Below, piece by piece: positions 9,393-17,769 of a DNA stretch of 64,000 nt. The position numbers were made by a program, and so were the translations under genes. The stretch covers positions 124,001 through 188,000 of the forward strand of contig NZ_JAKKDU010000001.1 in assembly GCF_021728535.1 (NCBI RefSeq). The letters are read 5' to 3'. The notes below the pieces were generated by a model. The model saw only the letters and a list, made by a program, of their open reading frames with translations. It was not told where the DNA came from and did no database searches. Source of the DNA: Wocania arenilitoris. Its GTDB lineage: Bacteria; Bacteroidota; Bacteroidia; Flavobacteriales; Flavobacteriaceae. Position 1 is the first letter of the stretch. Each line of letters begins with the position of its first letter.

Positions 9393-9503
9393 GTGATGCA
9401 GTTCGATCATTATCTAAAAGGTAAACCTGCAATGTGGATGACTAAAGGACTTCCTCGAGTGAATAAAGGCAAAGATTTTGGATATGAATTAGATACTGAT
9501 TAA
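9393..9503 (+). pseudogene. C-terminal remnant of an S9 (prolyl oligopeptidase-like) peptidase
   Basis: The 36 codons read VMQFDHYLKGKPAMWMTKG, then LPRVNKGKDFGYELDTD and a stop. This matches the very end of Bacteroidetes S9 dipeptidyl/acylaminoacyl peptidases, which close with a FFDHYLKG..WM..G..R..KG motif. The whole catalytic domain is gone. The fragment begins two bases after the IS terminus at 9390, so the gene was evidently destroyed by that element. Confidence 0.7.
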
Positions 9504-9525
9504 ACAAATTTACACCAAAATAAGA

Positions 9526-9966
9526 CTAAACTTTTTTAATCACATTAGTTACAATGCCCCAAATTAGAAAATTATTTTCTTCAGTAATATTAATTATTGG
9601 ATAATCTGGGTTTTCTGGTTGTAGCCATACCTCATTATTAGAAACACGTAAGCGTTTAACAGTAAATTCTCCATCAAGAAAACATACTGCTATTTTATTA
9701 TTTGCTGGTTCTAAACTTCTATCTATAACTAGCAAGTCGTTGTCATCTAACCCTGCATCAATCATCGATTGTCCGCTAACACGTGCATAAAAAGTGGCTT
9801 CTTTGTTTTTTACAAGCTCTTCATCTAATGATAGACGTTGCTCTTTAAAATCGTCTGCTGGCGACGGAAAGCCTGCCGAAATTCCTGCATTAAACAATTG
9901 TGCTGATGCACTTTCAATAATTTCTGGGGTAAAGAAGGTTAAACCTCCTAATTTGTGTGCTATCAT
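9526..9966 (-). CDS. umuD: UmuD-like autoproteolytic subunit of DNA polymerase V
   Basis: S24/LexA-family protease that cleaves itself upon SOS induction and then supports translesion synthesis with UmuC. The 146 residues show the cleavage site Ala31-Gly32 in GISAGFPSP, the catalytic Ser67 in SGQSM and Lys104 in FTVKRL. It is the second gene of the pair: its ATG overlaps the UmuC stop in ATGA. The length is typical. The order UmuC then UmuD is the reverse of the E. coli operon. Confidence 0.95.
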   Translation of the reverse strand: MIAHKLGGLTFFTPEIIESASAQLFNAGISAGFPSPADDFKEQRLSLDEELVKNKEATFYARVSGQSMIDAGLDDNDLLVIDRSLEPANNKIAVCFLDGEFTVKRLRVSNNEVWLQPENPDYPIINITEENNFLIWGIVTNVIKKV

Positions 9967-11222
9967 TTTACTACAATAATGTCATTAATATTCGTGGTAT
10001 ATCTTGGCGATAATCTCTCTTGTCGCATTTTCCAGGTGCGTTTTAAATCTTGATTGGCTATTTTTATTTTATAATCGCCGTACTTGTTGTTAAGTCCGTC
10101 GATAGCATGCATTAAATATTTGTGCTTGGGGTTTTCGCACTCAAACATATTGAGTTGAAAATTATTGGTTGGTACCAAACCCGATACAATAACGCCTGCA
10201 CGTTTGTATTTAATGCCTTTTTTAAAAATGGAAGTTACAGCTTTTACGGCTTCGTTACTAATTATTAGGGAGGAATTAGTAGGATATGACAAATTAACAA
10301 CCATACTGCCTCTGTGTTGTTCTAAGTTTTTTTTATGTCTGTCGCTACTTAATATCACAATAATTATATGACAACTTGAACCTTGTTTACGCAATTTTTC
10401 GGCACAACTTGTTGCAAAGGTTGATATCCGTTCTTTTATATAATTTATATCGCTGTACGTATAATCAAAACTACGTGTGGTTGCAATGGCGCGCTTAGTT
10501 TTTATCTCATCTAATTGTAAAGTTGGAATACCTTCTAAATCCCGCTTTAATCGTGATTCGGTTACCGAAAATTTTTTAAGAACCCAATCATCAGGTAATT
10601 GCGTGAAATCAAAAGCAGTTTTACAACCTTTAGTTTTTAGTCGCTTAGATAAGCCTCTACCTATACCCCAAACATCTTCAACTTTTATCCATTTTAACGC
10701 TTTAATTCGTTTTTCTTCAGAATCTATAACGTAAACACCTTTAGTTTCTTTTGGGAATTTACGTGCTACTTTATTGGCTACTTTGCTTAGTGCTTTAGTT
10801 GGTGCAATACCTACACAAGTTGGAATGCCTGTCCATTTTAAGATGCGTTTTTTAATTTGTAACCCGTAATCATTATAATTAAAATCTTCTTTAAAATTTC
10901 TGAACCCTAAAAACGATTCGTCTATACTGTACAATTCTATATCAGGCGTAAACTGTTTTAAAATAGACATAACACGACTACTCATATCGCCATACAATGG
11001 GTAGTTTGATGATAGTACGTGTATGTCATTGGTTTTACAAAAGGTTTCCCATTTAAAAATAGGTGCGCCCATTGGTAAACCAACAGCTTTGGCTTCATCG
11101 CTTCGTGAGATAACACAACCATCGTTATTAGATAGAATAGCGACTGGTTTTCCTTGTAAATTAGGGTTAAATACACGTTCGCAAGAAGCATAGAAATTAT
11201 TACAATCTACGAGTGCAAACAT
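9963..11222 (-). CDS. umuC: Y-family DNA polymerase V catalytic subunit
   Basis: Error-prone translesion DNA polymerase. The 419 residues start MFALVDCNNFYASCERVFNP, with catalytic Asp6, and carry the palm motif YSIDESFLGF and the helix-hairpin-helix part VWGIGRGLSKRLKTKG. The C-terminal little-finger part follows, and a DUF4113-like tail is present (NNKYGDYKIKIA ... RQERLSPRYTT). A near-consensus box TATCTTTA lies just before the start. I see no LexA box that I can defend. Overlaps umuD by four bases, so the two are translationally coupled. Confidence 0.96.
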   Translation of the reverse strand: MFALVDCNNFYASCERVFNPNLQGKPVAILSNNDGCVISRSDEAKAVGLPMGAPIFKWETFCKTNDIHVLSSNYPLYGDMSSRVMSILKQFTPDIELYSIDESFLGFRNFKEDFNYNDYGLQIKKRILKWTGIPTCVGIAPTKALSKVANKVARKFPKETKGVYVIDSEEKRIKALKWIKVEDVWGIGRGLSKRLKTKGCKTAFDFTQLPDDWVLKKFSVTESRLKRDLEGIPTLQLDEIKTKRAIATTRSFDYTYSDINYIKERISTFATSCAEKLRKQGSSCHIIIVILSSDRHKKNLEQHRGSMVVNLSYPTNSSLIISNEAVKAVTSIFKKGIKYKRAGVIVSGLVPTNNFQLNMFECENPKHKYLMHAIDGLNNKYGDYKIKIANQDLKRTWKMRQERLSPRYTTNINDIIVVK

Positions 11223-11288
11223 GTTATAAAGATACAGAATTTAGGTTTTTAAAAATCGGGAAATTGCAATAAATTAATCTGTAACACT

Positions 11289-11504
11289 TCAACTTTGCTC
11301 AGTACAAGCATATTCTAAAATATCACTAGGTTGGCAATCGAGTGCTTTACAAATGGCTTCTAAAGTAGAAAACCTAATTGCTTTTGCTTTACCAGATTTT
11401 AATATAGAAAGGTTCGCTGTGGTTATACCAATAATTTCTGCCAAATCTTTGCTTTTCATTTTACGTTTGGCAAGCATCACATCTAAGTTTACGATTATTG
11501 GCAT
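11289..11504 (-). CDS. Small XRE-family transcriptional regulator
   Basis: A 71-residue Cro/CI-type helix-turn-helix protein (MPIIVNLDVMLAKRKMKSKD; recognition part DLAEIIGITTANLSILKSGK), of the YozG-like type. It ends CQPSDILEYACTEQS. Three bases separate it from the DUF2975 membrane protein upstream in the transcript; this pairing is common across Firmicutes and Bacteroidetes, so the regulator probably controls, or is controlled by, its membrane partner. DNA target unknown. Confidence 0.92.
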   Translation of the reverse strand: MPIIVNLDVMLAKRKMKSKDLAEIIGITTANLSILKSGKAKAIRFSTLEAICKALDCQPSDILEYACTEQS

Positions 11505-11507
11505 AGG

Positions 11508-11981
11508 TTAGATTGTTAGGTCGTTTTCTTGTTTTAACAAACTTCCATTTCTTATTATTTGTGAAATACTCAACAGCCCCAAACTCAATAAAAAAAGTAA
11601 TACATTAAACATGGAATAACCTATATAATATTCAGCATGAAAGCCTGCTGATATTTCTAAAACTGATTTAACTAAATCTAAAGCAGAGACAAAACATAAT
11701 GTAAAACCAGCTCTTTTAAAACTTTTAGAGGTTGTTATATTAAAGTATCCTTTTTTTAAAATTTTAGAAAGAGCGAGAAATATAAATATTACACTTGTTA
11801 AAAGTATAAGAGATAAACAGACTTCTATTAACCAATTTAATTTTCCAAAAAAAGAATCTATGGAATAAATTTCATTAATTTTTTTCCAAGATTTAAAGTA
11901 AATAACCTGTGAAGACAAATGGAATAAATAAAATACACCAAAACACAAAGTAAAACCTAGTAGTATTTTAATTTTTTTCAT
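11508..11981 (-). CDS. DUF2975 membrane protein
   Basis: A 157-residue protein with four hydrophobic segments (about 5-25, 52-75, 92-110 and 122-142), matching the DUF2975 pattern, and a short charged tail KQENDLTI. It lies directly before the XRE regulator gene in the same transcript. The function of DUF2975 proteins is not established; linkage to the small regulator suggests a sensing or signalling pair. Confidence 0.85.
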   Translation of the reverse strand: MKKIKILLGFTLCFGVFYLFHLSSQVIYFKSWKKINEIYSIDSFFGKLNWLIEVCLSLILLTSVIFIFLALSKILKKGYFNITTSKSFKRAGFTLCFVSALDLVKSVLEISAGFHAEYYIGYSMFNVLLFLLSLGLLSISQIIRNGSLLKQENDLTI

Positions 11982-12061
11982 AATTTAATTATCGTTTAAC
12001 AATAACAAATATAATAAAATTATCGAAAAACAATAGTTTAATATTAATTATATTTTAAACG

Positions 12062-12091
12062 CTTGAATAATGAAAGCATTATTTATATTTG
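12062..12091 (+). promoter_or_regulatory. Promoter of bioF with -33 and -7 boxes
   Basis: CTTG at 12062-12065 (one base off TTTG) is 18 bases before TATATTTG at 12084-12091. Transcription would start near 12097, almost on the ATG at 12099. The TTG at 12063 that could open a longer frame is therefore promoter DNA, not a start codon. Confidence 0.7.
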
Positions 12092-12098
12092 TTTTCAG

Positions 12099-13235
12099 AT
12101 GAAAAAATTTCCAGAAAAACTACAAGAAAAACTAAGCAATCGTAAAGCTAATAATGCACTACGGCAACTTAGTTCGCGTAACGATTTAATAGATTTTTCA
12201 TCAAACGATTATTTAGGGTTTTCAAAATCTGAGTCCATTTTTAACACAACACATGATTTTTTAATTGGGCATAACATTAAACAAAATGGCGCAACAGGTT
12301 CCCGTTTACTTTCTGGGAATTATCAGCTTTTCAATATTGTAGAAACTATTTTAGCCAATTTCCATAATAGTGAAACTGCACTAATTTTTAATTCGGGTTA
12401 CGATGCTAATGTTGGTTTTTTTAGCTGTGTTCCGCAACGCGATGATGTTATTTTGTACGACGAATTTATCCATGCCTCTATTCGTGATGGTATTAAACTC
12501 TCCAATGCAAAAGCTTATAAGTTTAAGCATAATGATTTGGACAATCTTGATGAGATGCTGAATCGAGTTCAGTATGACGGTAATATTTATATTGTTACAG
12601 AATCTGTATTTTCCATGGATGGCGACTCTCCAGATTTAGCTGCAATATGTAAAATAAGCAAAAAACATGATGCTTTTTTAATAGTTGATGAAGCTCATGC
12701 AGTTGGTGTTTTTGGGAAACGTGGTATTGGTTTAATCCCAAAATTAAATCTTGAAAACCACATTTTTGCGCGCTTAGTAACTTTTGGGAAAGCCATAGGC
12801 TGCCATGGTGCAGCAATTATTTGTAGCGAAAACTTAAAACAATATTTAGTTAATTTTTCTCGTAGTTTTATTTATACTACGGCATTACCTCCACACAGCT
12901 TAGCAACCATTCATTCAGCTTATACTGAGTTAATTTCAACAAAAAATATTGAGAAATTACACAAAAATATTAAATATTTTAAAGCTGAAGTTATAAAACA
13001 TAATCTTCAAAATCATTTTATAAAAAGTGATTCTGCAATACATTGTTGTATTATTTCTGGAAACGAGAAAGTAAAACAGATTGCAAAAAAATTGCAACAA
13101 CACAATTTTAGTGTAAAGCCTATTTTATCGCCAACTGTTAAAAAAGAAGAAGAACGTTTGCGTTTTTGTTTGCATAGTTATAATTCTGAAAAAGAAACAA
13201 CAGAAGTTTTACAGTTATTAAGTACTTTTCTTTAA
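12099..13235 (+). CDS. bioF: 8-amino-7-oxononanoate synthase
   Basis: PLP enzyme that joins a pimeloyl thioester with L-alanine, the first step of the biotin ring pathway. I start at ATG 12099 (MKKFPEKLQEKLSNRKANNA), 378 residues, because of the promoter just upstream. Motifs: GSRLLSG, VTESVFSMDGD, the PLP Asp in VDEAHAVG, and Lys231 in TFGKAIGCHGA. Residues 151-161 (DEMLNRVQYDG) are encoded by a palindromic-repeat sequence, CTGAATCGAGTTCAG at 12558-12572, in a variable loop. First gene of the biotin operon. Confidence 0.97.
   Translation: MKKFPEKLQEKLSNRKANNALRQLSSRNDLIDFSSNDYLGFSKSESIFNTTHDFLIGHNIKQNGATGSRLLSGNYQLFNIVETILANFHNSETALIFNSGYDANVGFFSCVPQRDDVILYDEFIHASIRDGIKLSNAKAYKFKHNDLDNLDEMLNRVQYDGNIYIVTESVFSMDGDSPDLAAICKISKKHDAFLIVDEAHAVGVFGKRGIGLIPKLNLENHIFARLVTFGKAIGCHGAAIICSENLKQYLVNFSRSFIYTTALPPHSLATIHSAYTELISTKNIEKLHKNIKYFKAEVIKHNLQNHFIKSDSAIHCCIISGNEKVKQIAKKLQQHNFSVKPILSPTVKKEEERLRFCLHSYNSEKETTEVLQLLSTFL
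12551..12580. repeat. Palindromic repeat inside bioF
   Basis: GAGATGCTGAATCGAGTTCA, followed by GTATGACGG, has a 5-base inverted repeat with a near-palindromic core (13 of 15 bases). The same CTGAA...TTCAG core occurs in the larger inverted repeat inside mfd at 53162-53208. Confidence 0.55.
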
Positions 13236-13246
13236 ATTTTATATGA

Positions 13247-13624
13247 ATGATAGATAATTATACTATACTAGCCACTTTTCCATACTCGACTGAGGCTCAA
13301 GTTACAAAAGCTAAGCTAGAGGCAGAAAATATTCGCGTAATGCTATTGGATGAAAAAACCGTTGACTCTGATCCTTTAATTAGTCAAGCTATTGGTGGCG
13401 TTAAGTTATTAGTTCATAATGATAATGTGAAGGAAGCCATAAAAATTTATCACCAAATAAGAGCTTATGAAAAGGATAAAAATGGTAATGATATCGTTTG
13501 TGTGAATTGCGAGTCGACAAAAATTTTAATTGCAGAACCATCTAGAAAAAACATATTTTATATGCTCTTTCCTTTTTTTGAAAAACCAAAATACCGCTGT
13601 AACGTTTGTAATACCATTTTTTAA
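13247..13624 (+). CDS. DUF2007 protein with C-terminal zinc ribbon
   Basis: A 125-residue protein whose first 70 residues form a DUF2007 fold (YTILATFPYSTEAQVTKAKL, then GGVKLLVHNDNVKEA). Residues 85-124 hold two pairs of Cys (CVNCES and CNVCNT) that look like a zinc ribbon. It lies between bioF and bioD with an 11-base gap and an overlap of its TAA with the bioD ATG, so it is in the operon, but DUF2007 proteins are not known biotin enzymes. The C-terminal FF/ML stretch is hydrophobic and could touch a membrane or partner. Confidence 0.88.
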   Translation: MIDNYTILATFPYSTEAQVTKAKLEAENIRVMLLDEKTVDSDPLISQAIGGVKLLVHNDNVKEAIKIYHQIRAYEKDKNGNDIVCVNCESTKILIAEPSRKNIFYMLFPFFEKPKYRCNVCNTIF

Positions 13625-14235
13625 TGAGTACTTATTTTATAACAGGCATTTCAACCGATGTTGGTAAAACCATAGCATCAGCAATAATTACTGAAGCTTT
13701 GCAAGCCGATTACTGGAAACCCGTGCAAGCAGGCGAATTGGATAATTGCGATACTAAAAAAGTTGAGAAATTAATTTCTAATTCGAAATCGAAATTTTAT
13801 CCAAACAGTTATGCATTACAAACACCTATGAGTCCACATGCAGCAGCTGAGATTGATACTATTTCTATTGATACTAAAAAAATTAAAACTCCTAAAACAA
13901 ATAATCACTTAGTTATTGAAGGTGCTGGTGGGTTGCTTGTGCCTATAAATAATACGCACACCGTTTTAGATTTAATCAAACCAAATTATAAAGTCATTGT
14001 CGTTTCAAGGCATTATTTAGGTAGCATTAATCACACACTTTTAACTATAAACACTTTAAAAGAAAAAGAGTTTGAGGTTTCTATTATTTTTAGCGGAAAA
14101 GAACACAAAACAACCGAAAGTATTATTAAAAAAATGACAAATATTCCTGTGATTGGTAGAATTGATGAAGAGCCCTATTTTGATAAAAATGTTATTAAAG
14201 AGTATGCTAAATTGTTTAAAGACAGATTAAAATGA
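13624..14235 (+). CDS. bioD: Dethiobiotin synthase
   Basis: ATP- and CO2-dependent ligase that closes the ureido ring of dethiobiotin. The 203 residues start MSTYFITGISTDVGKT, with the P-loop at 8-16. Lys after YWKPVQAG and the motif EGAGGLLVP are typical. The ATG overlaps the preceding stop (TAATG) and its own stop overlaps the next start (ATGA), so translation is coupled on both sides. Slightly short but complete. Confidence 0.97.
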   Translation: MSTYFITGISTDVGKTIASAIITEALQADYWKPVQAGELDNCDTKKVEKLISNSKSKFYPNSYALQTPMSPHAAAEIDTISIDTKKIKTPKTNNHLVIEGAGGLLVPINNTHTVLDLIKPNYKVIVVSRHYLGSINHTLLTINTLKEKEFEVSIIFSGKEHKTTESIIKKMTNIPVIGRIDEEPYFDKNVIKEYAKLFKDRLK

Positions 14236-15770
14236 AATCATTAAAGTTGCACACACTAAAAATATCTAATGACAATACATTATTAGATAAACAAAATCAA
14301 CTAACACCTTATATATCACGCTTATTAGAAAAACTATATCATGATATACCTAAAGGAAAAGAAAGCACATTAAAAAAACTATTAAAATACACCACTCAGT
14401 TTCCAAAAGTACCAATTTTCAAAAACTATTTAATGGTTTTTTACGCTCAAAAAGGAAATGTGCAAAAAGCAAATGAAGTTAACAAATGGATTATAAAAGA
14501 ACATCCAGAATATTTGTTTGCCAAAATAAACTATGCTAACAGCTTACTTAGTGAAGAAAAATATGAAGACATATTAAACCTTTTGGGAACAAACTTATTA
14601 CTGCATGAACTATACCCCAAAAGAGATGAGTTTCTTTTAGATGAAATAATATCTTATTACGCCTTTACTATTCGTTATTTGTATCATATAGACAATGAAG
14701 ATGAAGCTAATACAAGATTACAAATATTAGAAGATTTGGATGAAGATCATCATAAAGTAATCCAAGCACAATCATTCAAACAAGAATATATATTAAAAAA
14801 ATTTTCACTTAGATATGCAGAAGAAGAAAAGAATAAAATAATTGTAAAACCAAAAGACAGGAAAAGTCATTTGCAAACAACTAGCCCTCCCAAATTCCAC
14901 TACCCAGAACAAATGGGTTATTTATACAAAAATACATTAGATAGTATTTCTGAAAATCAACTAAACGAATTAATAAATCTAGACCATAAAAAATTAGTAG
15001 AAGATTTAATAAAAGTACTATATGATTCAATCTACCGATACGATTACTTTTTTGATAAAATAGAAGAAGAAAGTCAAGCATGTTTTCCAATCCATGCCAT
15101 TTGTATATTATTATTTTTAAAAGACAATAATAGCTTAAATGTAGTATTAGAAATACTAAAACAAGATGACGATTATATTGAGTTTTGGTTTGGTTATTCT
15201 CTTTCAGAATATGTTGTTCCATTATTATATCACATTGGAAAAAATCAGAAAGAAAAATTAATTGCTTTCATTAAAGAAGAATATATTTTTTGCTACAATA
15301 AAAGCATATTAACAGAATCTTTTATAAAAATATGTGCTTTTGATAAAACATTAGAAAATTTAGAAGATATTTTAGATTTTTTAATTTCGAATAAAAACAA
15401 TCCAGGAATTCTAGACACAGAATTTAATGGGTTATTTATTGCTGATTTAATGGACTATGGTGCGATAGATCTTTTACCTAAAATAAAAGAAATGTACGCA
15501 TTAAAAATTGTAGGAGAAGGTGTTTGCGGCACATATGATGATGTTAAAAAAGGCATGTATGATGAATTTGGGGTAAATCCAGTAGAAGATTTTAATACCC
15601 TAAAACAAATCTATAACACATTTACATATAAAGAAGAATTTGAAAACAACTTACCAGAAGAGTATTACAGATATTCAGAGCCTATTATTTCTGCAAAAAA
15701 AATAGGCAGAAACGATCCATGCTCTTGTGGTAGCGGTAAAAAACACAAAAAATGTTGCCTTAATAACTAA
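14232..15770 (+). CDS. SEC-C motif protein with repeat-type N-terminal region
   Basis: A 512-residue cytosolic protein. Residues 50-200 read like tetratricopeptide-type helices (NYLMVFYAQKGNVQKANEVN, NYANSLLSEEKYEDIL). The middle (about 260-440) resembles DUF1186-like helical repeats. The C-terminus RNDPCSCGSGKKHKKCC is a textbook SEC-C zinc-binding motif as in SecA tails. It overlaps bioD by four bases, an odd place for such a gene: no known biotin step needs it. Compared with its neighbours it is more A-rich, so late entry into the operon is possible. The function is unknown. Confidence 0.8.
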   Translation: MKSLKLHTLKISNDNTLLDKQNQLTPYISRLLEKLYHDIPKGKESTLKKLLKYTTQFPKVPIFKNYLMVFYAQKGNVQKANEVNKWIIKEHPEYLFAKINYANSLLSEEKYEDILNLLGTNLLLHELYPKRDEFLLDEIISYYAFTIRYLYHIDNEDEANTRLQILEDLDEDHHKVIQAQSFKQEYILKKFSLRYAEEEKNKIIVKPKDRKSHLQTTSPPKFHYPEQMGYLYKNTLDSISENQLNELINLDHKKLVEDLIKVLYDSIYRYDYFFDKIEEESQACFPIHAICILLFLKDNNSLNVVLEILKQDDDYIEFWFGYSLSEYVVPLLYHIGKNQKEKLIAFIKEEYIFCYNKSILTESFIKICAFDKTLENLEDILDFLISNKNNPGILDTEFNGLFIADLMDYGAIDLLPKIKEMYALKIVGEGVCGTYDDVKKGMYDEFGVNPVEDFNTLKQIYNTFTYKEEFENNLPEEYYRYSEPIISAKKIGRNDPCSCGSGKKHKKCCLNN

Positions 15771-15976
15771 ACCCTCTATAGATTGAAAGTCCATAGGTTT
15801 ATTTCGCAGACAAAAAGTCTGCTAAGTTAAATGCAGAATAGAATATGTGTAAATTCGTGTCGAAAGTTTTACAAACTAAAAATCTTGTACTAAATATATA
15901 TTTTAACTAACAAATTAAAAAGATTTCTGCCTTCTTTTTGGCTTTTGCTCAATGATTATTGCAGGATGATAAAATT

Positions 15977-17242
15977 ATGAATCTAAAACAACGCGATAAA
16001 AAACACCTATGGCATCCTTTAACGCAGCACAAATTACACCCAGAAACTATTGCCATAATCAAAGCTAATGAATGTGTTTTAACCGATGAAGATGGCAACG
16101 AATACATTGATGCTATTGCTTCATGGTACACTTGTATGTATGGACACTGTAACGATTATATAACAAGTCGTGTTTCTACCCAAATGCAACAGCTAGACCA
16201 AGTGGTGTTTAGCGGTTTTACTCATGAGCCTGCTATTAAATTATCTGAAGCCTTAATGGAAATTCTTCCAGAAAACCAGAATAAAATATTTTTTAGTGAC
16301 AATGGTTCAACAGCAGTTGAAATCGGGATTAAAATGGCATTACAATATCATTTTAATAATGAGCAAAAACGAAATACTTTAATTGCATTTGAGGACGGAT
16401 TTCATGGTGATACCTTTGGCGCCATGAGTGTTTCTGGATTATCAGTTTATAACGGTCCTTTTAAAGATTTCTTTTTAAATGTAAAACGTATTCCTGTTCC
16501 AAACGGGGAAAACAATGATACTATTTTAAACACATTACAACATATAGTTTCAAATAATAAAGTTGCAGGCTTTGTTTACGAACCCTTGGTGCAAGGTGCT
16601 ACAGCAATGAAAATGCATGATATTAAAGGTTTAAACGAAATTTTAAAGTTCTGTAAAAAGCATAATATCATCACTGTTGCCGATGAAGTTATGACTGGTT
16701 TTGGAAAAACAGGAAAACATTTTGCTTCACTTTATGTTGAAACGAAGCCAGACATCATCTGTTTAAGTAAAGCATTAACAGGAGGTTTGTTGCCTATGGC
16801 ACTTACTACCTGTTCGCAAAAAATATACGATGCTTTTTATAGTGATGATATGAGTAAAGGTTTGTTTCATGGGCATACCTATTCAGCAAACCCGTTAGCT
16901 TGTACAGCAGCTTTGGCAAGTATTGAGTTATTACAATCGGATGATATTCAAAATAACATTCAAACTATTATCGCTTCTCACCAAACATTTGGTAACAGCA
17001 TAAAAACACATCATAAAGTAAAATCGATACGACAATTGGGTGTGATTTTTGCTCTAGATTTAAACATTGAAATGGAACGCTATGGCAATTTACGCGATAA
17101 ATTATTTAAGTTTTTTATGGATAATGGCGTTTTTCTTCGTCCGTTAGGTAATACCATTTACATTCAAGCGCCTTATGTAATTACAAAAAACCAACTAGAA
17201 AAAGTTTATCAAGTTATAAAAGATGCATTAGAAATCATTTAG
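15977..17242 (+). CDS. bioA: Adenosylmethionine-8-amino-7-oxononanoate aminotransferase
   Basis: PLP aminotransferase that converts KAPA to DAPA with S-adenosylmethionine as amino donor. I start at ATG 15977 (MNLKQRDKKHLWHPLTQHKL), 421 residues; the TTG at 15959 adds nothing conserved. Motifs: LWHPLTQ, GSTAVEIGIKMALQY, the PLP Asp in VADEVMTGFG, and Lys265 in LSKALTGG. A gap of about 200 bases separates it from the SEC-C gene, so it may have its own promoter, though I cannot identify one. Confidence 0.97.
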   Translation: MNLKQRDKKHLWHPLTQHKLHPETIAIIKANECVLTDEDGNEYIDAIASWYTCMYGHCNDYITSRVSTQMQQLDQVVFSGFTHEPAIKLSEALMEILPENQNKIFFSDNGSTAVEIGIKMALQYHFNNEQKRNTLIAFEDGFHGDTFGAMSVSGLSVYNGPFKDFFLNVKRIPVPNGENNDTILNTLQHIVSNNKVAGFVYEPLVQGATAMKMHDIKGLNEILKFCKKHNIITVADEVMTGFGKTGKHFASLYVETKPDIICLSKALTGGLLPMALTTCSQKIYDAFYSDDMSKGLFHGHTYSANPLACTAALASIELLQSDDIQNNIQTIIASHQTFGNSIKTHHKVKSIRQLGVIFALDLNIEMERYGNLRDKLFKFFMDNGVFLRPLGNTIYIQAPYVITKNQLEKVYQVIKDALEII

Positions 17243-17248
17243 AAAAAG

Positions 17249-17680
17249 TTAAATCCCTTCTAAATCTTTATCCAATAAATTAATTTTTTCTTTAGTTTCT
17301 TTAATTAAAACAAATAGCTTTTCATATTCCCATTCACCATCTATTTTTTCACCAATTACGACAATAGAAGCTTTTCCATTAGATCCTTTTATTGGAATGC
17401 TAAAATCAGCTTCACCACTATTATTCTTTAATGAAATATTACCACTAATTATACCATTAGTTTCAATAGGTTCCCCTAAAACCGCAATAATCTCTGGGTT
17501 TTGTTTAGCCAATTCAACAGCGTATTCATAAGGTGCTGATGATTTAAACATTTTTGTTACTCCAAAAAATAAAGCTCCAACCCCACAAACAAATAATATA
17601 ATAATCGTTAGGCATCCACCAACTGGCAAAACCCAGAGCCAATTTCTACCAAACCAACTTTTTTGTTTTATTTCTTCCAT
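17249..17680 (-). CDS. Coa1-family membrane protein
   Basis: A 143-residue protein: a short cytosolic start (MEEIKQKSWFGRNWLWVLPV), one hydrophobic helix (about 14-42), then an outer domain with a repeated glycine/asparagine region (GEPIETNGIISGNISLKNNS) and VIGEKIDGEWEYEKLFV. The pattern matches the cytochrome c oxidase assembly factor Coa1/DUF1783 family as it appears in bacteria. It is convergent with bioA (6 bases between stops) and does not belong to the biotin operon. Confidence 0.8.
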   Translation of the reverse strand: MEEIKQKSWFGRNWLWVLPVGGCLTIIILFVCGVGALFFGVTKMFKSSAPYEYAVELAKQNPEIIAVLGEPIETNGIISGNISLKNNSGEADFSIPIKGSNGKASIVVIGEKIDGEWEYEKLFVLIKETKEKINLLDKDLEGI

Positions 17681-17722
17681 AAAATAAACTTTGCTTTAAA
17701 GATAAGTATACATATTATATTT

Positions 17723-17752
17723 TTTGTTACTTAACTTATAGTATTACTTTTG
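17723..17752 (+). promoter_or_regulatory. Promoter of the biotin-region ketosynthase
   Basis: TTTG at 17723-17726, then 18 bases, then TACTTTTG at 17745-17752. The TTG start of the gene lies 17 bases on. Confidence 0.65.
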
Positions 17753-17769
17753 CTGAAAGCTAAAAAATA

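Noticed and set aside
12063-12098. Longer bioF start at TTG
   Set aside because: The TTG is the likely -33 promoter box and the added residues are not conserved.
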